Origin: Pseudomonas luteola NBRC 103146
GTDB lineage: Bacteria; Pseudomonadota; Gammaproteobacteria; Pseudomonadales; Pseudomonadaceae
Assembly: GCF_002091675.1 (NCBI RefSeq)
Contig: NZ_BDAE01000001.1
Coordinates: 1-64,000 of the forward strand
Length of the DNA stretch: 64,000 nt
Direction of reading: 5' to 3'
Position numbers and translations under genes: made by a program. Of this stretch, positions 16,455-25,536 are shown in pieces (position 1 is the stretch's first letter; every line of letters starts with the position of its first letter). The notes under the pieces were generated by a model. The model saw only the letters and a program-made list of their open reading frames with translations, did not search any database and was not told the origin of the DNA.

Positions 16455-17444
16455 ATGCCCCGTACCGTACGCTTTCATGAAACCGGTGGCCCAGATGTAC
16501 TCAAGATTGAAGACGTAGACGTCCGCCCACCTCAGCCAGGTGAAGTACAGATTCGCACCAAAGCGCTGGGCCTGAACCGTGCTGAAGCTATGTATCGCGC
16601 TGGCCAATACACGCATCAGCCAGTCTTCCCCGCCATTCTTGGCTACGAGGCCGCGGGTGTTGTCGAGGCAGTCGGCGACCGCGTAACTGAGTTTACCGTG
16701 GGCGACACCGTCAGCGTCATACCGGCATTCTCGTTCGAACAGTATGGCTTGTACGGAGAGTTGGTAAATGCGCCTGCCCATGCCGTCGTCAAGCACCCCG
16801 ACACGCTTTCATTCGAAGAGGCTGCCGCTACCTGGATGATGTTTACCACGGCCTATGGCGCGCTGGTCGATATTGCCGGACTGAAGGCGGGCGATACCGT
16901 TCTGGTTCGTGCGGCCTCCAGCAGTGTTGGCCTCGCTGCAATCCAGATCGCCAATTTTGTCGGCGCAACGCCGATTGCCCTCACCCGGACGAGTAACAAG
17001 CGACAGGCATTGCTCAAGGCAGGCGCGAAACATGTCATCGCAACGGAAGAACAGGATCTGACGGATGAAGTGCTAAAGCTCACCGATGGCAAGGGCGCGC
17101 GTATCGCCTTTGATCCAGTGGGTGGACCAGACGTGCCCAAGATTCTGAAAGCGCTCTCGTTCCTGGGCATTTTCTTCCAATACGGCGCCTTGAGCACTGA
17201 AAACCTGTCATTGCCAGTGATGGATGTGCTGGGCAAGGACCTGACCATTCGCGGCTATCAGCTGTTCGAAATCACTCAGGATGCTGATCGATTGGCCAAG
17301 GCCAAACACTTCATTCTGGACGGCCTGACCCAGGGCAAGCTGAAGCCACAGATTGCCAAGACATTCCCGCTGGACCAGATCGTTGAGGCGCACCGGTACA
17401 TGGAGTCCAATCAGCAGGTTGGCAAGATCGTCGTAACGGTTTAA
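16455..17444 (+). CDS. MDR-superfamily zinc-type alcohol dehydrogenase / quinone oxidoreductase
   Basis: A 329-residue medium-chain dehydrogenase/reductase. It has the GroES-like N-terminal domain (ALGLNRAEAMYRAGQY, ILGYEAAGVVEAVGDRV) and a Rossmann NADPH domain with the motif VRAASSSVGLAAIQIA. The catalytic zinc ligands of true alcohol dehydrogenases are not apparent, so it is more likely a zinc-independent quinone oxidoreductase/enoyl reductase. AGGGAGAG precedes ATG 16455. Its stop (TAA, 17442-17444) and the stop of the opposing GNAT gene (17441-17443) share the same TTAA, leaving no intergenic space. Confidence 0.82.
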   Translation: MPRTVRFHETGGPDVLKIEDVDVRPPQPGEVQIRTKALGLNRAEAMYRAGQYTHQPVFPAILGYEAAGVVEAVGDRVTEFTVGDTVSVIPAFSFEQYGLYGELVNAPAHAVVKHPDTLSFEEAAATWMMFTTAYGALVDIAGLKAGDTVLVRAASSSVGLAAIQIANFVGATPIALTRTSNKRQALLKAGAKHVIATEEQDLTDEVLKLTDGKGARIAFDPVGGPDVPKILKALSFLGIFFQYGALSTENLSLPVMDVLGKDLTIRGYQLFEITQDADRLAKAKHFILDGLTQGKLKPQIAKTFPLDQIVEAHRYMESNQQVGKIVVTV

Positions 17445-17917
17445 CCCAGCGACGAGCCGTCCCGATCATTCGCGCCGGGACGGCTTTCCAGCTCCGGTTT
17501 CAGATGCATGACCTTTTCCCACTGGCCCGTCATGTCATCGAAGCGCTCGTCCATAGTCCTGAAACCATGCCGCTCGTAAAAGGCTACCGCACGACTGTTC
17601 ATGCTATAGACAGACAGTTCGAGGCGCGACTCAAGGGACTTGGCGTGCTCCAGCAGCGCGCTGCCAATGCCTTCGCCCTGGTGGTCCGGGTCGACAAATA
17701 AGGCTGCCAGCACATTCTGTTGCAGCGAGAAGAACCCGAGAACCGTATCGTCCCGCACATATACCCAGTTCTCGGCGCTGGGCAGGTACTTTTTCTTCAT
17801 ATCCTGCCGCTGGCTGCACCAGAAGTCGGGCGCGACACCATCATGGGCCAGGATGGAGGCGGCCAGCCAAATCGAAACCATGTGCTCATATTCATCGTCT
17901 TTTGCTTTTCGAAGCAT
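17441..17917 (-). CDS. GNAT acetyltransferase, YiaC-like
   Basis: A 158-residue GNAT-fold protein resembling E. coli YiaC, a lysine acetyltransferase. It starts MLRKAKDDEYEHMVSIWLAAS, where YiaC has MIREAQRSELPAILELWLEST. The acetyl-CoA pyrophosphate loop is DPDHQGEGIGSALLEHA (Q/R-x-x-G-x-G/A motif), followed by LSVYSMNSRAVAFYERHGF. The start at 17917 is preceded by TAGGGAT. It is divergent from a MetE-like gene, and its stop codon overlaps that of the converging MDR gene. A small-molecule substrate is equally possible. Confidence 0.82.
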   Translation of the reverse strand: MLRKAKDDEYEHMVSIWLAASILAHDGVAPDFWCSQRQDMKKKYLPSAENWVYVRDDTVLGFFSLQQNVLAALFVDPDHQGEGIGSALLEHAKSLESRLELSVYSMNSRAVAFYERHGFRTMDERFDDMTGQWEKVMHLKPELESRPGANDRDGSSLG

Positions 17918-18058
17918 GTGTATCCCTACCTTCAGCCAGGCTGAAACAGTACCTTCATGAATGATCTTGATAGTGACCATGAAGCATAGACGCTAGAAAT
18001 GTTTAGTCTACTGAATGATCATGAGAAATATTCATTTAGCTAGTCGCAAGGTAAGTCT

Positions 18059-19171
18059 ATGTCCAGCCACTTCCCTCGTTTTCGTGCCGACTCTGTAGGC
18101 AGCCTGTTACGCAGCCCGATTCTGAAGGAGGCCCGTCGCCGCTATCAGACCGGAGAAATGGAGCGAGACGTACTGCGTGCGGTTGAGAATGATGAGATCC
18201 GCAAGATTGTCGCCAAGCAGGAAGCCCTCGGGCTTCCTGCAGTGACGGATGGCGAGTTCCGCCGCGCCTGGTGGCATTTCGACTTTCTTGAGCAGCTCGA
18301 CGGCGTAGAAGGCTACGAGGCAGACCAGGGTATTCAGTTCCACGGTCAACAGACCAAATCCCGAGGGATCAAGGTCACGGGTAAATTAGACTTTACCCGG
18401 CATCCGATGCTGGAAGACTTCAAGTTCCTGGCCAGCGCTACCACTCGCAGTGTGGCCAAGATGACTATTCCAAGCCCTAGCGTGCTGCACTTCCGGGGCG
18501 GACGGAAGAACATCAGTGAGAGCGTTTATCCGGATATGGAGGAGTTTTTTGCTGACCTTGCCAACACCTACAAGAAAGCTGTGAATGCTTTTTACGAGGC
18601 GGGATGCCGTTATCTCCAACTCGATGACACCGTCTGGGCTTACCTTTGCTCAGAAAAGGAAAAGGCCGCCGCCCGCGAGCGCGGTGATGATCCGGAACGT
18701 CTGGCCGAGATCTATTCAAGCGTGCTCAATCAGGCGCTGGCTGGTCGCCCGGATGACTTGCGCATCGGCCTGCATGTCTGCCGGGGCAACTTCCGCTCGA
18801 CCTGGATCAGCGAAGGTGGCTACGAGCCGGTGGCGGAAGTGCTGTTTGGCAACACGGATATCGATGCTTTCTTCCTGGAATACGATACCGAGCGCGCCGG
18901 TGGTTTCGAACCCCTACGCTACCTGCCCAAGGGCAAGCGTCAGGCTGTATTGGGACTGGTCACGACAAAAAGCGGCGAACTGGAAAGTCCGGATGCTCTC
19001 AAGCGCCGTATCGAGGAAGCCTCGCGGTATGCCAACCTGGACCAGCTCTGCCTGAGTCCGCAGTGCGGATTTGCCTCGACAGAGGAAGGCAACCTGCTCT
19101 CGGAAGGGGAACAGTGGGCCAAGCTGCAACGCGTAGTAGACGTGGCCCGAGAGGTCTGGGGAGGGGCCTGA
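18059..19171 (+). CDS. Cobalamin-independent methionine synthase-like protein (YxjG family)
   Basis: A 370-residue protein corresponding to the C-terminal half of MetE, like Bacillus YxjG/YxjH. It starts with FRADSVGSLLRSPILKEAR, has the VTDGEFRRAWWHFDFLE signature, and carries the expected zinc ligands: HVCRGN with His and Cys, the Glu in FFLEYDT, and the Cys in LSPQCGFAS near the C-terminus. It likely transfers a methyl group to homocysteine or a related thiol; without the N-terminal MetE half the methyl donor may not be the polyglutamated folate. It is a single gene divergent from the GNAT gene, followed by a probable terminator. Confidence 0.83.
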   Translation: MSSHFPRFRADSVGSLLRSPILKEARRRYQTGEMERDVLRAVENDEIRKIVAKQEALGLPAVTDGEFRRAWWHFDFLEQLDGVEGYEADQGIQFHGQQTKSRGIKVTGKLDFTRHPMLEDFKFLASATTRSVAKMTIPSPSVLHFRGGRKNISESVYPDMEEFFADLANTYKKAVNAFYEAGCRYLQLDDTVWAYLCSEKEKAAARERGDDPERLAEIYSSVLNQALAGRPDDLRIGLHVCRGNFRSTWISEGGYEPVAEVLFGNTDIDAFFLEYDTERAGGFEPLRYLPKGKRQAVLGLVTTKSGELESPDALKRRIEEASRYANLDQLCLSPQCGFASTEEGNLLSEGEQWAKLQRVVDVAREVWGGA

Positions 19172-19193
19172 TCAGCGCATGACTGGCTGACTG

Positions 19194-19228
19194 AAAAGGG
19201 GCGCTTTAGAGCGTAAACCTGCCCTTTT
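19194..19228 (+). terminator. Probable terminator after the MetE-like gene
   Basis: AAAAGGG (19194-19200) pairs with CCCTTTT (19222-19228) around an inner segment that can itself fold (GCTTTAGAGC). It lies 22 bases after the stop codon. Confidence 0.5.
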
Positions 19229-19406
19229 CCGCTACATTTCGATCAAGATAAAAAGGTGCAGACTACCGTTCCGTAATAAAGTTTCTGTAATAAATTCATA
19301 CATTTGCCTTTTGTGGAAGTTATCGCACCCTTAAGCAGATTCCACTTGCCAAGCGAAGCGGTAATCACGAGGATCGGCGCCATCATCCTCACAGTGAGTT
19401 TTGATT

Positions 19407-19880
19407 ATGAAGTACTCCTCGATCCTTCTGTTGTCCCTGAGCCTGGTAGGTACTAGCGCGATGGCGGGCGACGATATGCGGGCCGGTATCGGTGGTGCGC
19501 TAGGCGGGGTGTTAGGCTCGGTTGTAGGAAATGCCGTAGGCGGAAGCACGGGCTCCACGATCGGTGCAGGTCTGGGTGGTGCTGCGGGCGGTGCGGTAGG
19601 CGCCAAGCGTGGCGATAAAACAGAAGCAGCCATTGGCGGCGGTCTTGGCGCCGCGGGTGGCAACGTATTGGGCAAGGCCGTAGGCGGCAGCACAGGCGCT
19701 ATGGTGGGTGCCGCCCTGGGCGGCGGCGGCGGTGCAGCCCTCGGCAGCAGCATGGGCGATTCGGGCGACCGTCACCACAGTGGCCGTCGCTACGATGACC
19801 GCCGTTATGCCCATGACAACGGCTGGCACCGTGGTCACCACAAGAAACACTGGAAGCGCCACGGTCGTTGGGACGATTGA
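19407..19880 (+). CDS. Secreted glycine-zipper protein with a basic histidine-rich tail
   Basis: A 157-residue protein with a signal peptide (MKYSSILLLSLSLVGTSAMA). The middle is a repeated glycine-zipper of the form GGALGGVLGSVVGNAVGGSTG, found twice with short charged breaks (KRGDKTEA). Such zippers pack against membranes or oligomerise. The last 40 residues are rich in His, Arg and Tyr (RHHSGRRYDDRRYAHDNGWHRGHHKKHWKRHG). Histidines in this tail could bind metal, which is inference only. Function is unknown. It is a single gene with its own terminator 22 bases downstream. Confidence 0.75.
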   Translation: MKYSSILLLSLSLVGTSAMAGDDMRAGIGGALGGVLGSVVGNAVGGSTGSTIGAGLGGAAGGAVGAKRGDKTEAAIGGGLGAAGGNVLGKAVGGSTGAMVGAALGGGGGAALGSSMGDSGDRHHSGRRYDDRRYAHDNGWHRGHHKKHWKRHGRWDD

Positions 19881-19901
19881 TCCCTACCCTAGCGCTAAAA
19901 G

Positions 19902-19928
19902 AAAGGGCCACGTCTGTGGCCCTTTTTC
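19902..19928. terminator. Bidirectional terminator between convergent genes
   Basis: AAAGGGCCAC / GTGGCCCTTT forms a perfect 10-bp stem with a 4-base loop and a T-rich tail. It sits between the ends of the glycine-zipper gene and the convergent DUF4432 gene. Confidence 0.85.
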
Positions 19929-19939
19929 ATTTACCGCCA

Positions 19940-21157
19940 CTATTTCTCTTTGCTCAGGTCCACCAGCGGTGTTTCACGTACATCGGTCTGGCGGCCTTGC
20001 TGGATCGTATCGACACGCTTGAGTGCCTCGTTTACCGCACCCGCATCACTGAGCAGGCTGTAGGTAATCTCAAAGTCACGGGTTTCTTTTGGCCCGATCC
20101 TGGGTACCAGCTTCAAGTCACGCTGGAAGCGTCGGTTATAGGAAAAGCTGGTGCCTGGCTCCAGACCGGTCACATAACCCTGCCCCTGGGTGTCCGTGTT
20201 TTTCCACAGGGAAAAGGCGGGTAACTGGTTAACGTTGAAGGCGAGGCTGACGCCCTGCTTGCCAGCTTTATCATGTAATACCGCCAGGCTGTTGCCCTGG
20301 GCATCTCCATAAGGAAACAGGTTGTACACCATCTCGTCGAAGCCTTTGGTAGGGCCCCGGTAGGTTTGCCACTCTTTCAGGTCACGCTTGGCGTACTCGT
20401 TGAATGGCGAGACCTCACGCACTGGCGCGGCGAACTTGGCACCCTCCTCCAGCAGTGGCGTACCGAAATTGCTATGGTAGAGCGCTTGATACTCTTTCTC
20501 GTAGTCGCCCTGGTTAGTCAGCCGATCATGAAGGGTGAACTGGGTGGCGCCCGGTTGCGTGGTCAGCTGAGTATCAACCAGAAAATCCACCTTCTTGAAT
20601 GCCTGCTCGCGCAGCTCGCCTTTCAAGTGAATGGCATATGGCGGCTTTTCATCGATGGTCAGCACGACCTTGGACGCTGGAATATTGGCCGCACGACCAT
20701 GCAGGGTTAGCAGCTCTCCATTATCCATGCCCGGATGGCCAACCCACTCGTAGCCACAACGGGTTACCATCTCGTTGAAACCTTCCAGCCAGCCCAGCCC
20801 GCCCCGGCCGTTGAGCTCGATGAAGGCTGGGTTGACGACCTCATGCACAGGCGAGTCCCACCCCAGGCGTACCGTACCGGCGGTGGCATAAAGCACGTTC
20901 ATGCCGCGGTTCGGCACAACGGTCATTTTCATCGCGCCGGTATCGATTTCGATCAGGCTTACCCCTTCCTGACGACCGCCATGCAACGTCTTGAGAGTGA
21001 CTGAAAAAGGCTTGTCCGTTTTGACGCCAAGCTGCTCGCTGGTGATGCTCCAGTTTTCAGCAGGCTTGTTCGAGTCGATCAGCGTGTAATCCCAGGCAAA
21101 CGCTGAAGAGGCAGCTGCCAGCAATCCGAAGCTGGCAAGCAGAGCAGATGCGTTCAT
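19940..21157 (-). CDS. Aldose 1-epimerase-type protein (DUF4432), exported
   Basis: A 405-residue protein with a signal peptide (MNASALLASFGLLAAASSAFA), so it is predicted periplasmic. The rest is the beta-sandwich of the galactose mutarotase-like DUF4432 family, with TVVPNRGMNVLYA, WLEGFNEMVTRCGYEWVGHPG and YHSNFGTPLLEEGA as recognisable blocks. It probably binds or interconverts anomers of a sugar or aldonic acid. It lies at the downstream end of the galactonate cluster, about 185 bases after the ACS transporter gene, in the same direction, which suggests it handles galactose-derived sugars before uptake. Confidence 0.75.
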   Translation of the reverse strand: MNASALLASFGLLAAASSAFAWDYTLIDSNKPAENWSITSEQLGVKTDKPFSVTLKTLHGGRQEGVSLIEIDTGAMKMTVVPNRGMNVLYATAGTVRLGWDSPVHEVVNPAFIELNGRGGLGWLEGFNEMVTRCGYEWVGHPGMDNGELLTLHGRAANIPASKVVLTIDEKPPYAIHLKGELREQAFKKVDFLVDTQLTTQPGATQFTLHDRLTNQGDYEKEYQALYHSNFGTPLLEEGAKFAAPVREVSPFNEYAKRDLKEWQTYRGPTKGFDEMVYNLFPYGDAQGNSLAVLHDKAGKQGVSLAFNVNQLPAFSLWKNTDTQGQGYVTGLEPGTSFSYNRRFQRDLKLVPRIGPKETRDFEITYSLLSDAGAVNEALKRVDTIQQGRQTDVRETPLVDLSKEK

Positions 21158-21341
21158 GTCCGATTTCCTTTTTGTTTGTTGTTATACCTCGCTGCCCTTT
21201 GGCTGAAACGATTTAGCAGCGTGAGAAAAGTGTAGAACAACCCTGCACGTTTGCATGTGCCGGATTTCGGATTTACGAGGTTGGAGACAGGAAACGAGAG
21301 GTAGGTCAAGGTGCCTGCCCGACACCCTGACTTGAGAGTTA

Positions 21342-22670
21342 TTACTCTTCGAGGCGCTCGACCTTGCCGACGACGAGCCCGTAACTCAGCGCGCCGACCA
21401 ATGCCGTGATGCCGATATAGGTGATAGCCGGGGCAAAGTTGTTGCCATCCACCAGCAGGCCAACCACGATCGGCACACTGATGGATGCCAGGTTGCCGAT
21501 GAAGTTGAACATGCCTCCCGTCAATCCCAGCAGGCGTGCAGGTGCCAGGGCCGACACCATTGACCAGGTGATCGACGCCAGACCGTTACCAAAGAAGGCG
21601 ATCGCCATACAGGCAATGATCAGCGCTGGCGTGTCAACAAAGTTCGCGCCAATGATGCAGGTGGAAATCAAGAGGCCGCTGATGATGGGCAGCTTGCGTG
21701 CCATGCCCAGCGAAACGCCACGGCGCACCAGCCAGTCGGATAGCAGACCCGAGCAGATAACGCCTAGAAACGCTGCCAGAAAAGGCACCGAAGCCAGAAA
21801 GCCCGCCTTGATGAAATCCATGCCGCGGTATTTGACGAGGTAAGTCGGAAACCAGGTCAGGAAGAACCATAGTGTGGAGTTCAGGCAGAACTGACCAATG
21901 TAGATGCCCCACAGCTTGCGCTTGTTGAGCACGGCCCACAGATCCGCCCAGCGAAACGCAGCGCGGGACTGATTCTTTTTCTCCAGATCTACAAGGCCGC
22001 CGCCCTGCTCGATCAGCGCCACTTCGGCATCATTGGCACCTTTGAAGTCTTTTGGCTCACGGTAGATCAGATACCAGATCGCCGCCCAGACGATACCGAT
22101 CCCGCCTGTTACCACAAAGACCATGTGCCAGCCGAACGTCTGTTGCAGGTAGATGAGTACTGGGGTCAGGAACGCCAGCCCGACGAACTGTCCGGACGTA
22201 TAAAACCCGATGGCGGTGGCGCGCTCCCCTTCCGGGAACCACGTCGTTACCACCCGGTTGTTGATGGGATACGCCGGCGCTTCCAGCGCACCGACTGCAA
22301 GACGCAGGATTACCAGGCCGATAAAACTGCCGACAAAGCCTAGGCCGATGGTTGCCAGGGACCAGAGCGCAATGGCAATCGGGTACAGCACTCGCGGAGA
22401 CACCTTGTCCACCAGCCAGCCGCCCGGGATCTGCATGGCGGCATAGGTCCAGCCGAACGCCGACAAGATCAGCCCCATGTGCACGGGATCGATGTTCAAG
22501 TCCTGAGCCAGGTGGGGGGCGGCGATGGAAAGATTACTGCGGTCCAGGTAGTTGATCACTACCGTGACGAACAGCAAGACCATGATGAAGTAGCGCGAGC
22601 GTGACGCAGGCTGGGCTTGCACCTGGGCCTGGGTCTGGCTGTACGCCGTGCGGGTTGAAGAATGTTGCAT
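21342..22670 (-). CDS. MFS transporter, anion:cation symporter family (galactonate/hexuronate type)
   Basis: A 442-residue major facilitator protein with twelve predicted membrane segments. The ACS-family signatures are NYLDRSNLSIAAP in TM1 and QIPGGWLVDKVSPR in the TM2-3 loop, followed by LEAPAYPINNRVVTTWFPEGERATAIG. DgoT/ExuT-type members import galactonate or glucuronate with protons. Context with dgoK, dgoA and dgoD makes D-galactonate the likeliest substrate. ATG at 22670 is preferred; an in-frame GTG at 22703 would add eleven residues. It follows the sugar porter gene by 80 bases in the same direction. Confidence 0.82.
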   Translation of the reverse strand: MQHSSTRTAYSQTQAQVQAQPASRSRYFIMVLLFVTVVINYLDRSNLSIAAPHLAQDLNIDPVHMGLILSAFGWTYAAMQIPGGWLVDKVSPRVLYPIAIALWSLATIGLGFVGSFIGLVILRLAVGALEAPAYPINNRVVTTWFPEGERATAIGFYTSGQFVGLAFLTPVLIYLQQTFGWHMVFVVTGGIGIVWAAIWYLIYREPKDFKGANDAEVALIEQGGGLVDLEKKNQSRAAFRWADLWAVLNKRKLWGIYIGQFCLNSTLWFFLTWFPTYLVKYRGMDFIKAGFLASVPFLAAFLGVICSGLLSDWLVRRGVSLGMARKLPIISGLLISTCIIGANFVDTPALIIACMAIAFFGNGLASITWSMVSALAPARLLGLTGGMFNFIGNLASISVPIVVGLLVDGNNFAPAITYIGITALVGALSYGLVVGKVERLEE

Positions 22671-22751
22671 CACCGTTACACCTGTCTTGGACTTGTTATA
22701 CACAACGGGGATGACTCACCGGCGATAGCCGCCGGTGGTCTCCTGCAAACG

Positions 22752-24137
22752 TTACTGCCCGATATCGCGCAGTGGTTTGCCGCTCATGAGGTTACGTTCG
22801 ATCTGCTCAAGCGTTGCACCCTTGGTTTCCGGAACCAGCCAGAACACCAACAGGATGAAGAAGGCGTTCAGTGCGCCATACAGCCAGAAGGTTGCAGCGT
22901 TGCCGATGACGTTGAGCAATGTCAGGAAGGTAGCGCCGACGATCATGTTGGCGATCCAGTTGGTGAAGGTGGAGCAGCCAATACCGAAATCGCGGCCTTT
23001 GAGTGGCTGCACTTCGGAGCACAGTGTCCAGATCAGCGGACCGGCCGACATGGCAAAACCCACGATAAAGATCAGTAGCATGGCAACGGTGAAGATCTGC
23101 TGGCCGTGACTCAGTGTACCCATGTTCATCATGGTGCCCACGATGCCCATACCGACCGCCATGACGATGAAACCGGTATAGAGAATCGGCTTGCGGCCCC
23201 AACGGTCCACCAGGAAGATAGCAATGAAAGTTGCCAGTACGTTGGTCAGGCCCACCGCAGCGGTAAACCACATCTGCGCATGCGTGTCGTAACCCATGCC
23301 TTCGAAAATACGCGGTGCGTAGTACATCACTACGTTCATGCCGGTGAACTGCTGGACGATCTGCAGGAGTACGCCCAAACCAACGGAGCGGCGGAAGTTG
23401 GCGTTTTCCTTGAACAGCTGCCAGCCACGCTGCGGGATGCGCAGCTGCTCTTCGATATCACGCACTTCCTGCTGGATCACCTCTTCATTGCCGCGCAGCT
23501 TGTGCAGGACGTCCAGTGCCTCTTTCTTGCGGCCCTTCATGATCAGCCAGCGCGGGCTATCGGGCAGTGCTAGAACGCCCAGCAGGAACAGCACACCGGG
23601 GATAGCAATGATGCCCAGCATCCAGCGCCAGGCGCCGCTGTAACTGAACGCGGTATCGGACAGGAACGCAGCCAGAATGCCAACCGTGATCATCAGCTGA
23701 TACAGCGAAATCATCGAGCCGCGGATCTGCTCAGGCGCCACTTCAGCCAGGTACAGCGGAGCAGTAAAGGAGGCGATGCCGATAGCCAAGCCCAGAATGA
23801 AGCGACCGACGATCAGTGAGTTCGGCGACCAGGCGAAACCGCACAGTACCGACCCCAACACGAACAGAATGGCACCCAGAATCAGCGAACGCTTGCGACC
23901 CAGGGCAGCGGACATCCAGCCGGCACCGAGTGCACCCAGGGCAGCGCCAAGCATCATGCTGCTGACGATCCACTCGATCACGCGGTCGGAAACTTGAAAT
24001 TCTTGCTGAATGAATTGCGTGGCGCCGGAAATCACGCCGATATCCAGGCCAAACATCAGCCCGGCCAAAGCCGCCAGAATGCAGGTGAACACCGCGGTTC
24101 CCTTGGTCTTCTCGGCGGTATGAGTACTACTCGTCAT
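22752..24137 (-). CDS. Sugar porter family MFS transporter
   Basis: A 461-residue sugar:proton symporter of the AraE/GalP/XylE family, with twelve membrane segments. It has the GLMFGLDIGVISGA opening, the GRKRSL and GRKP loop motifs, PLYLAEVAPEQIRG, PESPR-like PDSPRWLIMKGR, and QQFTGMNVVMYYAPRIF, and ends with PETKGATLEQIE. The substrate is likely galactose or arabinose. The start at 24137 has AGGAGT 9 bases upstream. The upstream unit (dgoRKAD) ends in a terminator at 24270-24308, so this gene and the following ones probably have their own promoter in 24138-24269. Confidence 0.88.
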   Translation of the reverse strand: MTSSTHTAEKTKGTAVFTCILAALAGLMFGLDIGVISGATQFIQQEFQVSDRVIEWIVSSMMLGAALGALGAGWMSAALGRKRSLILGAILFVLGSVLCGFAWSPNSLIVGRFILGLAIGIASFTAPLYLAEVAPEQIRGSMISLYQLMITVGILAAFLSDTAFSYSGAWRWMLGIIAIPGVLFLLGVLALPDSPRWLIMKGRKKEALDVLHKLRGNEEVIQQEVRDIEEQLRIPQRGWQLFKENANFRRSVGLGVLLQIVQQFTGMNVVMYYAPRIFEGMGYDTHAQMWFTAAVGLTNVLATFIAIFLVDRWGRKPILYTGFIVMAVGMGIVGTMMNMGTLSHGQQIFTVAMLLIFIVGFAMSAGPLIWTLCSEVQPLKGRDFGIGCSTFTNWIANMIVGATFLTLLNVIGNAATFWLYGALNAFFILLVFWLVPETKGATLEQIERNLMSGKPLRDIGQ

Positions 24138-24269
24138 AAACTGGACTCCTGCCTTTTGGGCGTTGTTTTTGTAATGCCGGTCCCTCAGCAAATGCAGGCA
24201 TGTGAATTTGCTATCAACCTGGCTTTCCAGTGACTCGTCAGGCTCTACTCAGGTTCGTTACAAGATGTG

Positions 24270-24308
24270 AAAAATGCCGAGCCAGACGCATTTCTTGCGT
24301 CCGGCTCG
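24270..24308 (-). terminator. Rho-independent terminator after dgoD (minus strand)
   Basis: Read on the minus strand, CGAGCCGGACGCA pairs with TGCGTCTGGCTCG with one mismatch around a 5-base loop, and is followed by GCATTTTTC. It lies directly downstream of the dgoD stop codon. Confidence 0.8.
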
Positions 24309-24332
24309 TCTTCACGACCTGAAGGCCAGGGC

Positions 24333-25481
24333 TTACCACTCGGCGAAGCTGCCGTCCTTGTGGCGCCAGATCGGATTACGCCAGCGGTGGCCAATGGCGG
24401 CACGCTCGATCACGTACTCTTCATTGACTTCGATACCCAGCCCCGGGCCTTGCGGGATCTTCACGTGGCCATCGCCATAGTCGAAGACTTCCGGGTTCTT
24501 GATGTAGTCGAGCAGGTCATTGCCCTGGTTATAGTGAATGCCCAGGCTCTGCTCCTGGATGAACGCGTTGTAGCAGTTGGCGTCCAGTTGCAGGTTGACC
24601 GCCAACGCGATCGGGCCAAGCGGACAATGCAGCGCAATCGCCACATCGTAGGCCTCGGCCATGTTGGCGATCTTGCGCGTTTCGGTGATGCCACCGGCAT
24701 GGGACGGGTCAGGCTGAAGGATATCCACATAGCCGTCCTGCAGGATGCGCTTGAAATCCCAACGGGAGTACAGACGCTCGCCCAGTGCAATCGGTGTATT
24801 GCTCATCAGAGCGATTTCCTTGAGCGCCTCATAGTTCTCGCTGAGCACTGGCTCCTCGATAAACATCAGACGGTAGGGCTCAAGCTCCTTGATCAGGACC
24901 TTGGCCATCGGCTTGTGAACACGACCGTGGAAGTCTACACCGATGCCAAAATGCGGTCCGCAGGCGTCACGGATGGCCGCGACGTTGGCGATGACCTGAT
25001 CGACCTTGTCGAAGGTATCGACGAACTGCATCTCTTCCGAGGCATTCATCTTGATAGCGGTAAAGCCCTTTTCCTTGCGCTCCAGGGCATGGGCCGCTGT
25101 CTCGGCTGGACGGTCGCCGCCGATCCAGGAGTAGACGCGGATGCTTTCGCGGACCTGGCCGCCCAGCAGATCGTGTACCGGTACGCCCAGCGCCTTGCCT
25201 TTGATGTCCCACAAGGCCTGATCGATACCCGCCAGGGCGCTCATATGGATACCGCCGCCCCGGTAGAAACCACCGCGATAGAGTACGGTCCAGTGATCCT
25301 CGATATTGCGCGGGTCCTTGCCGATCAGGTAGTCGGCCAGCTCTTCCACAGCCGCCGCCACACTATGGGCGCGGCCTTCAAGGACTGGCTCGCCCCAGCC
25401 CGTAATACCCTCATCGGTTTCGATCTTCAGAAAGCACCAGCGCGGAGGAACGATATAAGTGGTCAGTTTGGTGATTTTCAT
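24333..25481 (-). CDS. dgoD: D-galactonate dehydratase
   Basis: A 382-residue enolase-superfamily enzyme that dehydrates D-galactonate to 2-dehydro-3-deoxygalactonate. The match to E. coli DgoD is extensive: MKITKLTTY start, [43 protein letters not shown], then the metal ligands in VDFHGR, FIEEPV and GERLYSR, and the C-terminal [10 protein letters not shown] and GIHYNQG. It ends in [15 protein letters not shown], nearly the same as DgoD. It is the last gene of the IclR-dgoK-dgoA-dgoD unit, 55 bases after dgoA, and is followed by a terminator. Confidence 0.95.
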   Translation of the reverse strand: MKITKLTTYIVPPRWCFLKIETDEGITGWGEPVLEGRAHSVAAAVEELADYLIGKDPRNIEDHWTVLYRGGFYRGGGIHMSALAGIDQALWDIKGKALGVPVHDLLGGQVRESIRVYSWIGGDRPAETAAHALERKEKGFTAIKMNASEEMQFVDTFDKVDQVIANVAAIRDACGPHFGIGVDFHGRVHKPMAKVLIKELEPYRLMFIEEPVLSENYEALKEIALMSNTPIALGERLYSRWDFKRILQDGYVDILQPDPSHAGGITETRKIANMAEAYDVAIALHCPLGPIALAVNLQLDANCYNAFIQEQSLGIHYNQGNDLLDYIKNPEVFDYGDGHVKIPQGPGLGIEVNEEYVIERAAIGHRWRNPIWRHKDGSFAEW

Positions 25482-25536
25482 TGTTGTGCCTCGATGCGTT
25501 CAGGGCCGGCGGATCGGCCCAGGTCAAATCCGATGA

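Noticed and set aside
22057-25212. Long ORFs on the opposite strand of the transporters and dgo genes (for example 24267-25592)
   Set aside because: They lie antisense to clear coding genes and show no family motifs; they are side effects of third-position GC bias.
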